Shown here piece after piece: positions 55,230-63,963 of a DNA stretch of 64,000 nucleotides; position 1 is the first letter of the stretch; every line of letters starts with the position of its first letter. The notes beneath the pieces were generated by a model. That model was not told the DNA's origin. It saw only the letters and a program-made list of their open reading frames with translations, and made no database searches. Source of the DNA: Phycisphaerae bacterium (GTDB taxonomy: Bacteria; Planctomycetota; Phycisphaerae; Phycisphaerales; UBA1924); contig JAUIHS010000001.1 of the NCBI GenBank assembly GCA_030432255.1, forward strand, positions 248,001 to 312,000, in the 5' to 3' direction. The translations under genes and the position numbers were made by a program.

Positions 55230-58200
55230 CGTCAGCGACCGGGATCTTGATCAACAACTGGGCGAGTTGTGCGGCGGCGATGAGGGGTTGATCAGCGAGG
55301 TGAAGTCCCTGTTGATCGCACGGGGTGAACAGGGTGGCTTCATGGCGGCTCCGACGGCGGAGATCACGGGGTCCATGACGGTTGCCGAGAGTGTGGGATC
55401 GCGGATTGGGCGATACAAGCTGCTGCAGCGCATCGGGGAGGGCGGTTTCGGGACTGTGTTCATGGCTGAGCAGTCAGAGCCTGTTCGCCGGCGGGTTGCG
55501 GTCAAGATCATCAGGGTGGGCATGGACAGCAAGCATGTCATCGCCCGATTCGAAGCCGAGCGTCAGGCACTGGCGATGATGGATCATCCTAACATCGCCA
55601 GGGTACTTGATGCGGGGACGACGGAGTCGGGGCGTCCGTACTTTGTCATGGAACTGGTCAAGGGTGAGCCGATTACGGGCTTCTGTGAGGCACAGAATCT
55701 GTCGACGACGGATCGGCTCCAGTTGTTCCGGCAAGTGTGTCTGGCCGTACAGCATGCGCATCAGCGCGGCATCATTCACCGTGATCTGAAGCCGTCGAAC
55801 ATCCTTGTCACACTCATAGATGGGGTACCGGCGCCCAAGGTCATTGACTTCGGCATTGCCAAGGCGATGAATGTCCGGCTCACGGAGCGGACGTTGTTCA
55901 CCGAGTTCCAGCACATGATCGGGACACCTGAGTACATGTCGCCTGAGCAGGCATTCTCAAGTGGATTCGATATCGACACGCGCAGTGACATCTATGCGCT
56001 CGGGGTACTGCTCTACGAGTTGCTCACGGGAACCCGTCCGCTGGATCCGACACGTCTTGCAGAGGCAGGGCTGGCCGAGATGGTCAGGGTGATCAAGGAG
56101 GAGGAGCCGCCCCTCCCTTCTGTCCGGTTGAGCACGGCTCAGAATTCCGGCACGTCCCTCGGCCTCACCGCCCCGGAGCCACGGAAGCTCAGTGCCCTGG
56201 TTCGCGGCGATCTCGACTGGATCACGATGCGTTGCCTGGAGAAGGACAGGAATCGGCGGTACGAGACGGCCAAGGACGTTGCCGATGACATACGTCGGCA
56301 TCTTGATGACGAGCCGATCGTCGCCGGTCCGCCCGGGATTGGCTATCGCATTGGCAAGTTCGCTCGGCGGCACCGGGGGCGTCTGGTCGTGGGTGCGCTC
56401 GCGGTGTTGGCCCTGCTCATGGCGTTCGGTGGAGTGGCGTTTGATCTGGGGCGTTCGGAGTTGCTGTATCGGGCGTTCGTTCGCCAGCAGAACCAGATCC
56501 TGGGGATCGTGGACACGAAGGCGAATGTGATGACGCTTGAGAAGCTGCACGCAATGGAGTTGACGTTGCACGGCGATGAGACCATGAGCGAGTTTTTTGC
56601 AATGATCGAGCGTAAGGGCATTCCCGTGACGGTCAACTGGGATGCGATGCAGCAGGCGGGGGCGTCGCAGACAGACGTGGTGGGGGTGGCGGTGACCGGC
56701 ATGCCGGTCAGTGATCTTCTGCGCATTCTGGTGCCTGCCGAGGTGGCCAGCGATGTGATCAATGGGCGCGTCATGATCATGAGCGAGGAAGACCTTGCGG
56801 GTTTCGTTCAGACGGCAACCTACCACGTGGTCGATCTGCTGGCGGATGACGAGACCACATACGGGACACGGTCCGAGCAGCTCGATGTGCTCGCCGGATT
56901 GATCAGGTCGACGGTTGATCCGACCGGATGGCGGAGTCACGGCGGTCAAGTGAGTGATCTGCAACGCCAGAACGACCAGTTCATCATCAAGACGACACTG
57001 GCCAATCACCGGGAGATTTCCGGAGTTTTGAATGCAGTTCTGAGAGGAAGCGGGAGTGGGCTGAGTGACGTCGAGGAGGTGACGAGTCTTGCAGCGATCA
57101 GTGCATCAGTTGGAGTGGATGGCTTTCGGGAGAGCGAAGAGACTCTCAAGTTGCTCGAACTGCTTCAGAGCACAGAGGTGCAGATCGATGGTCCTGCGAG
57201 TCGCGTCGACCATGCACTGCGGCAGATCGGTGAGGCGCTCAATGTGCCGTTGCATGTGAACTGGGCGGCACTGCAGGGCATTGGTGTTCGCCCCGACCAG
57301 GAGATCACGTTCGATGGTGAGATCAGAACCGCTGCGGCCATGCTGAGCTACATCGCCGGTCTGGTATCCAAGGACCCCTTCACGCGCGCGAACTACGCTG
57401 TCAGGCGTGGCGGCATCTATGTGTCCAGTGATCAGCAGCTTCGCGAGAACACGATCCTGCTCACCTATGACATCACCGAGTTGATTTCCGAAGACACCGA
57501 GCGATACGGGCAGCGCGAGGAGCAGATCGAGTCGATCCTCGAGGTCATGCAGACGTACGTGGACTTTGACGGGTGGAGAGACTATGGAGGTGAGACGGGC
57601 ATCGTGTGGAGCTATCGCGATCAGTTCATCGTCACCAATACGTGGGAGAATCATCGGCAGATCGTGGCGCTCTTCTCAGCGATGATTCGGGGAGAGCAGC
57701 GCGGTATCGGTGAATTCAGCGAGGCCGCATACGCCGACTCCCGAGCCAATTGGATCGCGATCGAGGCCTATCGGTTTGACCCGGAGAATGAGCGTGCCTT
57801 CGAGGTGCTCTCGACCGAGCGGTATGCGTTTGGTGCGTCCAGTATGGAGTTCGGCGCGGTGATTGATGCCATCCGGCGCGAGGCTGGTGATGTGGCGGTC
57901 GAGGTCGACTGGGCAGCACTCGCTGAGGGGGATGTCTACCCGGAGAGTCGCGTCCGCGTTGACATCGCCCCGAAGACGCTGCGGGATCATCTGAATCAGG
58001 CACTGCGCGATGTCACCCCGAGATACTCCCATGTGGTCTGGAGCGTGGAGGGCGGTGCGATTGTGATCGCGAGTCGAGCAGTGCTCGATCGCCCGCGGCT
58101 GGTGTACTCCTACAACATTGCTGACCTCATTCAGCCCGACTCAGATACGTACGGTACGCGTGATGAGCAGGTTGAACGCATCGTCAGACTCATACAGGTG

Positions 58201-58740
58201 CTGGTGGATTTAGAGGGTTGGGTAGACTTCGGCGGTGACACTGGAATCATTCATCGATTCCGTGATCAGCTGATTATCAATAGCGCAGTACGTAACCACG
58301 CTGAGATCGCACATGTCATTGCCGCCATGCGGTACGGGGGGCTGAGTGCCAGCGGTGTCACCATCAAGCGGCAGGTCGCGGAAGCAGCGGATCGCAACGG
58401 CGATGCGTGGATGTTCCACCGTGTGGCCAGGTTTTTACTTTGGCATGATGATCCCGGAATCCAGGACTCGGAGATGGCGCTCGAACTTGCCCGGCGCGCA
58501 GCTGAGGCGTGGAAGCCGGATGACCTGAGCGAGTTCTCAAGTCGTTACGAGGGAGCCCTCTCGCTTCTCGCCGCGGCACAGCATCACGCAGGCCGAACTG
58601 GCGAGGCGATCGAGACTGTGAAAGCCATTCTTTCGCACATCCCGGAGGGGAGGCGGCGCGAGTCAGCGCGTACCAGATACGAGAAGCGGCTGGCGGAGTA
58701 CTCCGCTGCACTGGAGCAGCCAGTTGAATCGAACGAGTGA
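55168..58740 (+). CDS. Ser/Thr kinase with three tandem STN/secretin-N-like sensor modules
   Basis: A 1190-residue protein; ATG 55168 has GGAG in place (ATG 55192 is an alternative). An N-terminal helical segment is followed by the kinase domain (about 85-380), with Gly loop GEGGFGTV, K113, D206 in HRDLKPSN and D227 in DFG. A single span lies at 406-426. The extracytoplasmic part carries three copies of a ~210-residue unit. Each has a strand like 'PVTVNWDAM' (W491, W698-699 region, W915), then a 'Y.V.DL' segment (Y552, Y767, Y982). The segment continues as 'YGTRSEQ...GW...GG.......DQFII...NH.EI..V..A'. This order matches STN followed by secretin_N domains. The tail has TPR-like helices. Sensor function is inference; the modules are not known to me in kinases. 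Confidence 0.88.
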   Translation: MAKEPTNRMDRVAEILSRIADVSDRDLDQQLGELCGGDEGLISEVKSLLIARGEQGGFMAAPTAEITGSMTVAESVGSRIGRYKLLQRIGEGGFGTVFMAEQSEPVRRRVAVKIIRVGMDSKHVIARFEAERQALAMMDHPNIARVLDAGTTESGRPYFVMELVKGEPITGFCEAQNLSTTDRLQLFRQVCLAVQHAHQRGIIHRDLKPSNILVTLIDGVPAPKVIDFGIAKAMNVRLTERTLFTEFQHMIGTPEYMSPEQAFSSGFDIDTRSDIYALGVLLYELLTGTRPLDPTRLAEAGLAEMVRVIKEEEPPLPSVRLSTAQNSGTSLGLTAPEPRKLSALVRGDLDWITMRCLEKDRNRRYETAKDVADDIRRHLDDEPIVAGPPGIGYRIGKFARRHRGRLVVGALAVLALLMAFGGVAFDLGRSELLYRAFVRQQNQILGIVDTKANVMTLEKLHAMELTLHGDETMSEFFAMIERKGIPVTVNWDAMQQAGASQTDVVGVAVTGMPVSDLLRILVPAEVASDVINGRVMIMSEEDLAGFVQTATYHVVDLLADDETTYGTRSEQLDVLAGLIRSTVDPTGWRSHGGQVSDLQRQNDQFIIKTTLANHREISGVLNAVLRGSGSGLSDVEEVTSLAAISASVGVDGFRESEETLKLLELLQSTEVQIDGPASRVDHALRQIGEALNVPLHVNWAALQGIGVRPDQEITFDGEIRTAAAMLSYIAGLVSKDPFTRANYAVRRGGIYVSSDQQLRENTILLTYDITELISEDTERYGQREEQIESILEVMQTYVDFDGWRDYGGETGIVWSYRDQFIVTNTWENHRQIVALFSAMIRGEQRGIGEFSEAAYADSRANWIAIEAYRFDPENERAFEVLSTERYAFGASSMEFGAVIDAIRREAGDVAVEVDWAALAEGDVYPESRVRVDIAPKTLRDHLNQALRDVTPRYSHVVWSVEGGAIVIASRAVLDRPRLVYSYNIADLIQPDSDTYGTRDEQVERIVRLIQVLVDLEGWVDFGGDTGIIHRFRDQLIINSAVRNHAEIAHVIAAMRYGGLSASGVTIKRQVAEAADRNGDAWMFHRVARFLLWHDDPGIQDSEMALELARRAAEAWKPDDLSEFSSRYEGALSLLAAAQHHAGRTGEAIETVKAILSHIPEGRRRESARTRYEKRLAEYSAALEQPVESNE

Positions 58741-58763
58741 CTGGGTTGGCTACGGCCGAATCT

Positions 58764-59591
58764 TCAGCACTCCTCGCCCCAGTGTTCCAGCAGGAGATTG
58801 AGATCGTCGAAGTTGACCATGCCATCACCGGTGAGGTCGCCGCTGGTTCCGGGTGTGACGGTTGAGTTCCAGTTTTCCAGCACGATATTGAGGTCATCGA
58901 AGTTGACCTGTTCATCACCGTTGGCATCGCCGTCGCACGCGGGGACGGTGACTGAACCGGTGACGGTGCCGGAGATCTGGTAGCTGCCGAGGTCGGGTGA
59001 CTTGGGGTCGAGCGGCGCGGTGAAGTCGAGGTCGACGGTCACGGTGACTTCGCGGTTCACGGACGTGATCTGCCCGGGAACCATGTCGATGATCTGGGGC
59101 CCGTTCATCGAGAGGTCGATGGAGTCGTTGCAGGGGAGGTTGGAGCCGGTCAGCAGGGTGCAGACGAGGCCGGTTGCGTTGTAGTTCAGGTCGCCGCCGG
59201 GGATGACTTCGACATTCGGGAGGGTGAATGCATCAGCGGCGATGGGAACGGGTCCGATGGAGAAGCCGGGTGTGGAGTAGTCGACGGTCACGTTGGTGCC
59301 TGTTGCCGTGAGCCCGCCGAGGATTCCGAACGAGATGTTGATGTTGATGTTCTCGTCGAGAACAAGGTTGAGGTCGTTCAGTGTGATCGTCGACGGGCTG
59401 TCGACCATGTCCAGGTCGAAGTCCATCGTGCCGCTGACGCTCGAGGTGTCATCATCGCAGGAGCCGCTGACGCAGAGTTCGATGGTCAGTGAGGAGGCCG
59501 CGTCGTCGACGGGTATCACGACGTTGGCGGCGCCGGCGGTGGCGACGAGTGCAAGAGCGAGCGATGCGGCGGCGATGCCCTGATGGATCAT
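58764..59591 (-). CDS. Secreted beta-rich protein with two dockerin-like repeats
   Basis: A 275-residue protein; ATG 59591 gives a signal peptide (MIHQGIAAASLALALVATAGAA), while longer in-frame starts do not. The body is beta-rich and Thr/Asp/Asn-rich, rather poor in Lys and Arg, with two Cys pairs. Two dockerin-like loops end it: 'DANGDEQVNFDDLNIVLENW' and one closing DLNLLLEHW. No enzyme motif is seen. It converges on the STN kinase gene with 23 bases between stops. Probably a surface or extracellular component sharing an anchoring mechanism with the other dockerin-tailed proteins. Confidence 0.78.
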   Translation of the reverse strand: MIHQGIAAASLALALVATAGAANVVIPVDDAASSLTIELCVSGSCDDDTSSVSGTMDFDLDMVDSPSTITLNDLNLVLDENININISFGILGGLTATGTNVTVDYSTPGFSIGPVPIAADAFTLPNVEVIPGGDLNYNATGLVCTLLTGSNLPCNDSIDLSMNGPQIIDMVPGQITSVNREVTVTVDLDFTAPLDPKSPDLGSYQISGTVTGSVTVPACDGDANGDEQVNFDDLNIVLENWNSTVTPGTSGDLTGDGMVNFDDLNLLLEHWGEEC

Positions 59592-60363
59592 GGTGCGTCC
59601 CTTCTGGACTTCGGGAGTGGGTGGGTCTGGGGTCGAGGATAGCGTGGGGTCGTTCCGGGGTCGCCACCTGATTCCCGAAATGGGTGAGTGAGTCCGGGCC
59701 GGGTGGTCAAAAAGTTTGTAACCGATGTGCAACCGAAGGCCATGGCTGACCGTAAGTCTATATGCGACAGGAGTTAGCGTTGAACGCAACCTGCTGTCCG
59801 GCGAGGAGGCGAAAGCCAGGGAAAGGGCCTCCAGGGTCGTCCGAGAAGTTCGTGAGGCTTCTCGCTGCATACACGGTCGGGTTGGGGGAAAGGAGAGTCG
59901 GGTGTATCGGTGTGATCACCCGTGCGTTGTCTGAGTGTCACTCTTCAGCCGCGTTGATCCCACGTTCTGATTCGGATTGGTTCCACCATGATGATCGGCG
60001 TGGCGAGGAGAGCAACTGGGAGTCTTTGATGGCAGCTCGACGCAGCCACTTCGAGAATCTGATTCAACTGCCGGCCCGTTTTCTGGTCGATGCCTCGTGC
60101 TTGTGGTCGGTTGGTGGAGAGGGTGAGCGGAGATGCGGCGGGCTGCCGTCGAATGACGGTTGCGGGCTTCGTTGGGTTGATCGTCTGTTGACTCTGCATC
60201 CGCTTCCCGTTCGAGTTCGCCCATCGGTGCGACGTCACCGCTGAACGCCTCGGGCCTGGAACGGATTCGACATCACGATCGCAGGGTGCTGTGGGCTTGG
60301 GGAAATGGCACGCGGCGGCATGGTCCGATCGCATCGACACCCGAACTCCTTTTGTTTCAAGTG

Positions 60364-60404
60364 GAAGGCCTCCGTTGAGTTTCGCGGGGGCTTTCTGCTT
60401 TTTT
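60364..60404 (+). terminator. Orphan intrinsic terminator
   Basis: GAAGGCCTCCG (60364-60374) pairs with CGGGGGCTTTC (60385-60395), 11 bp with two G-U pairs, followed by TGCTTTTTT. On the minus strand no T run follows. No plus-strand gene ends before it. Confidence 0.75.
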
Positions 60405-60474
60405 CGAGGAGCGAGGAGCGAGGAGCGAGGAGCGAGGAGCGAGGAGCGGGGAGCGGGGAGCGGGGAGCGGGGAG
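60405..60474. repeat. Heptamer tandem array (6 x CGAGGAG, 4 x CGGGGAG)
   Basis: Ten perfect head-to-tail 7-bp units cover 70 bases: six CGAGGAG and then four CGGGGAG, with a partial unit TGGGAG after it. The array begins directly at the T run of the terminator and ends 8 bases before the stop of the DUF389 gene. Confidence 0.97.
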
Positions 60475-60482
60475 TGGGAGGG

Positions 60483-61547
60483 TTACTCGGTGCCGGACGC
60501 TGGCCGTGGCGGCGGTGGTGGCATCTCGGGTTCCCCGCCCGGTTGTTCAATCTGGGCGAAGGTGATCAGAGCGGCGGCGATGGCGAGGAGAATGACCCAG
60601 AAGGCGATGGCCCTGAAGGTGGCCCGGCGCGTCTTCTGTTTCTCCCACCAGCGTCGCGGCACGACGCCTTGGAGAGCAAATGTCGCGACCGCCGAGAGAT
60701 TGACGCAGATGACGTTGGTCGCGAGGAGCAGGAGCGCATCGGCGCCGTCGCGCGGGAAGCCTTTGACGAAGAGCAGAACGGTGACGACGAGGGGTGGGAG
60801 CAACGCGACAGCGACCATGACACCGATGAGGGATGCGGCGACGCCGGAGGTGAATGCGATGGCGCCTGCGGTTCCGGCCGCGAGTGCAAGGATGACGTCG
60901 CCGAGTGCGACCTGGGTTCGGGAGAGGATCTCGGGTTGCGCGGGATCGATGGTGACGAAGGGAGCGATCAGGATGGTCAGGACCACGGCCGTGACAACGC
61001 CGGCCGCATTGGCTCGCAGTGCGCGGGCGGCGAGTGGCTTGTCGCCTGTGGTGGTGGCGAGAGCGAGCACCATGTTGGGTCCGAGGAGCGGCGCGATGAC
61101 CATGGCGCCGATGACGATGGCCCCGCTGTCGCGGGCGAGTCCGATCGCAGCGACGACGGTGGAGAGGACGGTCATGATGATGTAGACGGGCGTGATTTCC
61201 GAGGCCGGAGCGAGTTCGTTGTAGAGTTCTTCCCGGCTGACCCGGTGCGACTTCTTCGGGGGGTCGGCATCCGGCTCAGGTTCGGGTTCCTCGGTGCGCG
61301 GGAGTGCCGCGAGTACGGGAAGGATGAGGATCTGAAAGTGCTCGGTGCCGGTGAAGCGCGACTGAAGGGGATCGATCACGGCCTCGACGTCCGAGGCATC
61401 GAGTGTCCCTCTGAAGAGGTCAATGGAGTTATTGCCGGGAAACCGCGTGAACTCCCGTGAGGTCAGGCCCTCGATGACCTCGGCGAGCGTATCTGCTTCG
61501 TGGTCCGGGATGGTGATTTCGACGAGTCGCTCGGCCATGCCGCTCAT
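60483..61547 (-). CDS. DUF389 family membrane protein
   Basis: A 354-residue protein. ATG 61547 or 61538 (MAERLVEI) may be used. A ferredoxin-like cytoplasmic N-terminal domain (1-85) is followed by a Pro/Glu-rich linker and six or seven spans. The spans carry family segments 'LSTVVAAIGLARDSGAIVIGAMVIAPLLGP' (in parts), 'TSGVAASLIGVMVAVALLPPL' and 'LLATNVICVNLSAVATF'. The C-terminal tail is Pro-rich. DUF389 proteins (TIGR00341-like) are widespread with unknown function; transport has been suggested only by topology. It stands alone, divergent from the beta-helix protein gene. Confidence 0.88.
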   Translation of the reverse strand: MSGMAERLVEITIPDHEADTLAEVIEGLTSREFTRFPGNNSIDLFRGTLDASDVEAVIDPLQSRFTGTEHFQILILPVLAALPRTEEPEPEPDADPPKKSHRVSREELYNELAPASEITPVYIIMTVLSTVVAAIGLARDSGAIVIGAMVIAPLLGPNMVLALATTTGDKPLAARALRANAAGVVTAVVLTILIAPFVTIDPAQPEILSRTQVALGDVILALAAGTAGAIAFTSGVAASLIGVMVAVALLPPLVVTVLLFVKGFPRDGADALLLLATNVICVNLSAVATFALQGVVPRRWWEKQKTRRATFRAIAFWVILLAIAAALITFAQIEQPGGEPEMPPPPPRPASGTE

Positions 61548-61774
61548 CGTACCGCTGGGGGGCGCTGAAGTGCGATGTCCGCCGATAACTCGCCTGCCCG
61601 GGTGGGGTCCGGACCGGATCGGTGTCCGGGGCTCGGAAATGCGCAGGAGTGGGGGTGATGAGTCACCTTGTTTGGGATCGATTGGCGCGGTTCTGTTGCT
61701 TCGGAACGGACCTGCCGCATAATTTGATAGGGATGCTCGGTTGTTCCCTGCTCTGCAGGAACCTGATTGGAGAG

Positions 61775-63910
61775 ATGATGGCGAACTGGAAACGTGGCGT
61801 GGGTGCCGTAGCGGGAATGGCGTGTGCGATTGCAGCGTTGGCCGGCGAGACGGAGCCTCGGGTGATTTACGTTGCTGACACGGGCTCGATCACGACGCGC
61901 GGCGGGGAGGATGGTACGAGTTGGCTCTCCGCGTACGACAGCCTTCAGGACGCCATCGATGATGCGCGGGCGGCCGGTGGTCGACACCAGATCCTGGTGG
62001 CGCAGGGGCACTACATCCCGGAGTATTCGCCGTTCATTCCATCGGATGACGACCCGGATGCCATCGGGAGCGGCGGCGCCATTCCGGATCGGGCCAAGGG
62101 CTCAGAGGATCCGGGCGAAGTGGTCTTCATGCTGGATGTCGTGGAGGCGACCACCATCGATGGCCTGGAACTCGGGTTGGAACTGGTGCATACCTGGACG
62201 GGCGACCTCCAGGTGACGCTGGTGTCACCCGCCGGGACCGAGATCGAAATCATGAACCGGGTCGGCGCTATCTCTCCGACGAGCTTCGGTGACTCAAGTG
62301 ACCTCGACGGAACGTACCTGTTCGTGGATGGCGGCGACGACATCTGGGACGCGGCGGATGCCGCCGGCGCCCTGCTTCCCGAGGGTTCGTATGCAGCGAC
62401 GGGGAACAACTTTGACGGCACGTATCCGACCAATGCCCTGTCGGTCTTTGACGGTGAGTCGTCGGCGGGCACGTGGACGCTGACCATACGCGACTGGACC
62501 ACCGGCGACGTGGGTGTGCTGGACGGCTGGCTGATGAATTTCGCCACCAATGTCCGCGGCGGCGCTCCGCAGGGGCCGCAGCGTGAGCGGCGTTTCGAGA
62601 TGTACCCTGAGATCGAACTCGTCGGCGGGCATCGCGGCCCCTTCTCGGGTGGCGAGTTTGATCCGGACGACCGGAATCCGGATGTGTTCCGTTCCTTCCT
62701 GAATGGTGAACTCGAAACGGACGATGACGATGGCGGGGGCGGCGATCCCGTTCGCGGCGTCGAGCCGCTGCACGTGTATCACGTGGTGAATGCCAGTGCG
62801 GCGGATGCCACGAGCCTGCTCGATGGTTTCTACATCATCAACGGTGATGCGAGCGGTGCGGACGAGCAAGCCTACGGCGGTGGCGTGTATGTGGGTGGTG
62901 AGGGGCACCTCGTCATGCGCAACTGTGTTCTCGAAACGAACAGCGGGCGCGGCGGCGCCGGGCTCTACATCGGGCAGGATGCCTCGGCGGTTGTGAGTCT
63001 CTCCACGTTCCGGGGCAACACGGCGACTGAGATCGGCGGCGGTGTGTACAGCGCCGGTCAGAGCTGGTTCTCGAACATCGAGGTGTACGGAAACTCGTCG
63101 TTCGATGCGGCGGGCGTCTACAACGATGGCGATGCGATCTGGGCGAACGCGATGGTGCGGAACAACGCGGCTGACTTCATGGGCGGTGGCATCATGAGCA
63201 CGCGTGGCATCATCGAGATCATCAATTGCACGGTGGCGGGGAACGACGCGGGAACCGCGGGCGGCATCGCGATCGTGGGTGGAGCAGCGCTTCGATTGAA
63301 CAACAGCATCCTGTGGGGCAACCGTGACTTCTTCGGTGGTGGTTTTGTGGCGCAGTTGTTCCTGGGCACGATGCTTGAGGCGAACAACTCGATCGTCGAG
63401 GATGTGCCGACGGATGAAGCCGGCGACATGTATGACGGCCTGAGCGGCCTCAATCCTGAGTTCGTGAATCCGGATACGAATGACTACCGCCTTGAGCTCT
63501 TCTCTCCGGGTGTGGATGGCGGCCTCAATACGGTTGTTGCAATGGACTTCGCAGACCTCGACCAGGATGGAGACGTGACGGAGACCGTACCGTACGACGT
63601 TGCCGGTCGAGATCGGATTGACATGTACAGTCCGCCGCGGGGTGAGGACGGCGGTGGTGACGGCGAAGCTGTCGTGGACATTGGTGCGTACGAATTCGAC
63701 CCGGCGGTCCTCGAGGAAGAGAACGATTGCCCCGGTGACACCAACGGCGACCGCGTGGTCGACTTCATGGACCTCGAGATCCTGCTCGAGCAGTGGAACA
63801 CGCCGGGTCCCGAGGCGGACTTCGACAACAACGGCAACGTGGACTTCCTCGATCTCAACGAGTTGCTCGACAACTGGGGCGTCTTCTGCGACGACTTCCC
63901 CAAGAAGTGA
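61775..63910 (+). CDS. Secreted beta-helix protein with P-domain insertion and dockerin-like tail
   Basis: About 711 residues; ATG 61775 or 61778 follows GGAGAG. A signal peptide ends near 'ALAGE'. Residues 28-105 begin a planctomycete right-handed beta-helix ('VIYVADTGSITTRGGEDGTSW', 'SLQDAIDDARAAGG' in parts). At about 115-265 lies a proprotein-convertase P-domain-like jelly roll: 'HTWTGDLQVTLVSPAGTEI', 'SSAGTWTLTIRDW', 'GVLDGWLMNF'. The helix then resumes ('RFEMYPEIELVGGHRG') with 'GGGVYV', 'GGGVYSAG' and 'NNAADFMGGGIMSTRG' turns to about residue 630. Two dockerin-like loops (DLEILLEQW, DLNELLDNW) close it. A CATAAT -10-like element is at 61718. Confidence 0.82.
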   Translation: MMANWKRGVGAVAGMACAIAALAGETEPRVIYVADTGSITTRGGEDGTSWLSAYDSLQDAIDDARAAGGRHQILVAQGHYIPEYSPFIPSDDDPDAIGSGGAIPDRAKGSEDPGEVVFMLDVVEATTIDGLELGLELVHTWTGDLQVTLVSPAGTEIEIMNRVGAISPTSFGDSSDLDGTYLFVDGGDDIWDAADAAGALLPEGSYAATGNNFDGTYPTNALSVFDGESSAGTWTLTIRDWTTGDVGVLDGWLMNFATNVRGGAPQGPQRERRFEMYPEIELVGGHRGPFSGGEFDPDDRNPDVFRSFLNGELETDDDDGGGGDPVRGVEPLHVYHVVNASAADATSLLDGFYIINGDASGADEQAYGGGVYVGGEGHLVMRNCVLETNSGRGGAGLYIGQDASAVVSLSTFRGNTATEIGGGVYSAGQSWFSNIEVYGNSSFDAAGVYNDGDAIWANAMVRNNAADFMGGGIMSTRGIIEIINCTVAGNDAGTAGGIAIVGGAALRLNNSILWGNRDFFGGGFVAQLFLGTMLEANNSIVEDVPTDEAGDMYDGLSGLNPEFVNPDTNDYRLELFSPGVDGGLNTVVAMDFADLDQDGDVTETVPYDVAGRDRIDMYSPPRGEDGGGDGEAVVDIGAYEFDPAVLEEENDCPGDTNGDRVVDFMDLEILLEQWNTPGPEADFDNNGNVDFLDLNELLDNWGVFCDDFPKK

Positions 63911-63931
63911 GCATTGACAGAGCCTGATCCG

Positions 63932-63963
63932 ACCGGCGCCGTCCCGTGATGGCGCCGGTTTTT
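63932..63963 (+). terminator. Intrinsic terminator of the beta-helix protein gene
   Basis: ACCGGCGCC (63932-63940) pairs perfectly with GGCGCCGGT (63951-63959) around a ten-base loop, followed by TTTTG. It lies 21 bases after the stop. Confidence 0.92.

Larger units (their letters stand above)
59592..60482. other. 891-base gap without a convincing protein gene
   Basis: Open frames here lack Shine-Dalgarno sequences and protein-like composition. Seen are: an 11-bp-spaced direct repeat TGTAACCGA / TGCAACCGA (59717-59725, 59728-59736); an imperfect long hairpin GACAG...CTGTC with inner GCGT-TGA-ACGC (59766-59798); a plus-strand terminator (60364-60404); and a heptamer array (60405-60474). A plus-strand terminator without a gene in front suggests an untranslated RNA or a decayed gene. 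Confidence 0.5.

Noticed and set aside
59762-60244. Plus-strand 160-codon frame in the large gap
   Set aside because: No Shine-Dalgarno, Arg/Cys-rich with no secondary-structure pattern; more likely non-coding.
60310-60340. GGCATGGTCC stretch recalling HDV-like ribozymes
   Set aside because: The required nested pseudoknot pairings could not be built around it.
60405-60474. CRISPR array
   Set aside because: Units are 7 bases without spacers; it is a simple tandem repeat.
59945-60550. Minus-strand 201-codon frame in the large gap
   Set aside because: Runs through the heptamer array as an Arg/Ser/Pro repeat and overlaps the end of the DUF389 gene.
60291-61460. Plus-strand 389-codon frame over the DUF389 gene
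   Set aside because: It passes through the heptamer array and is antisense to a clear membrane protein.
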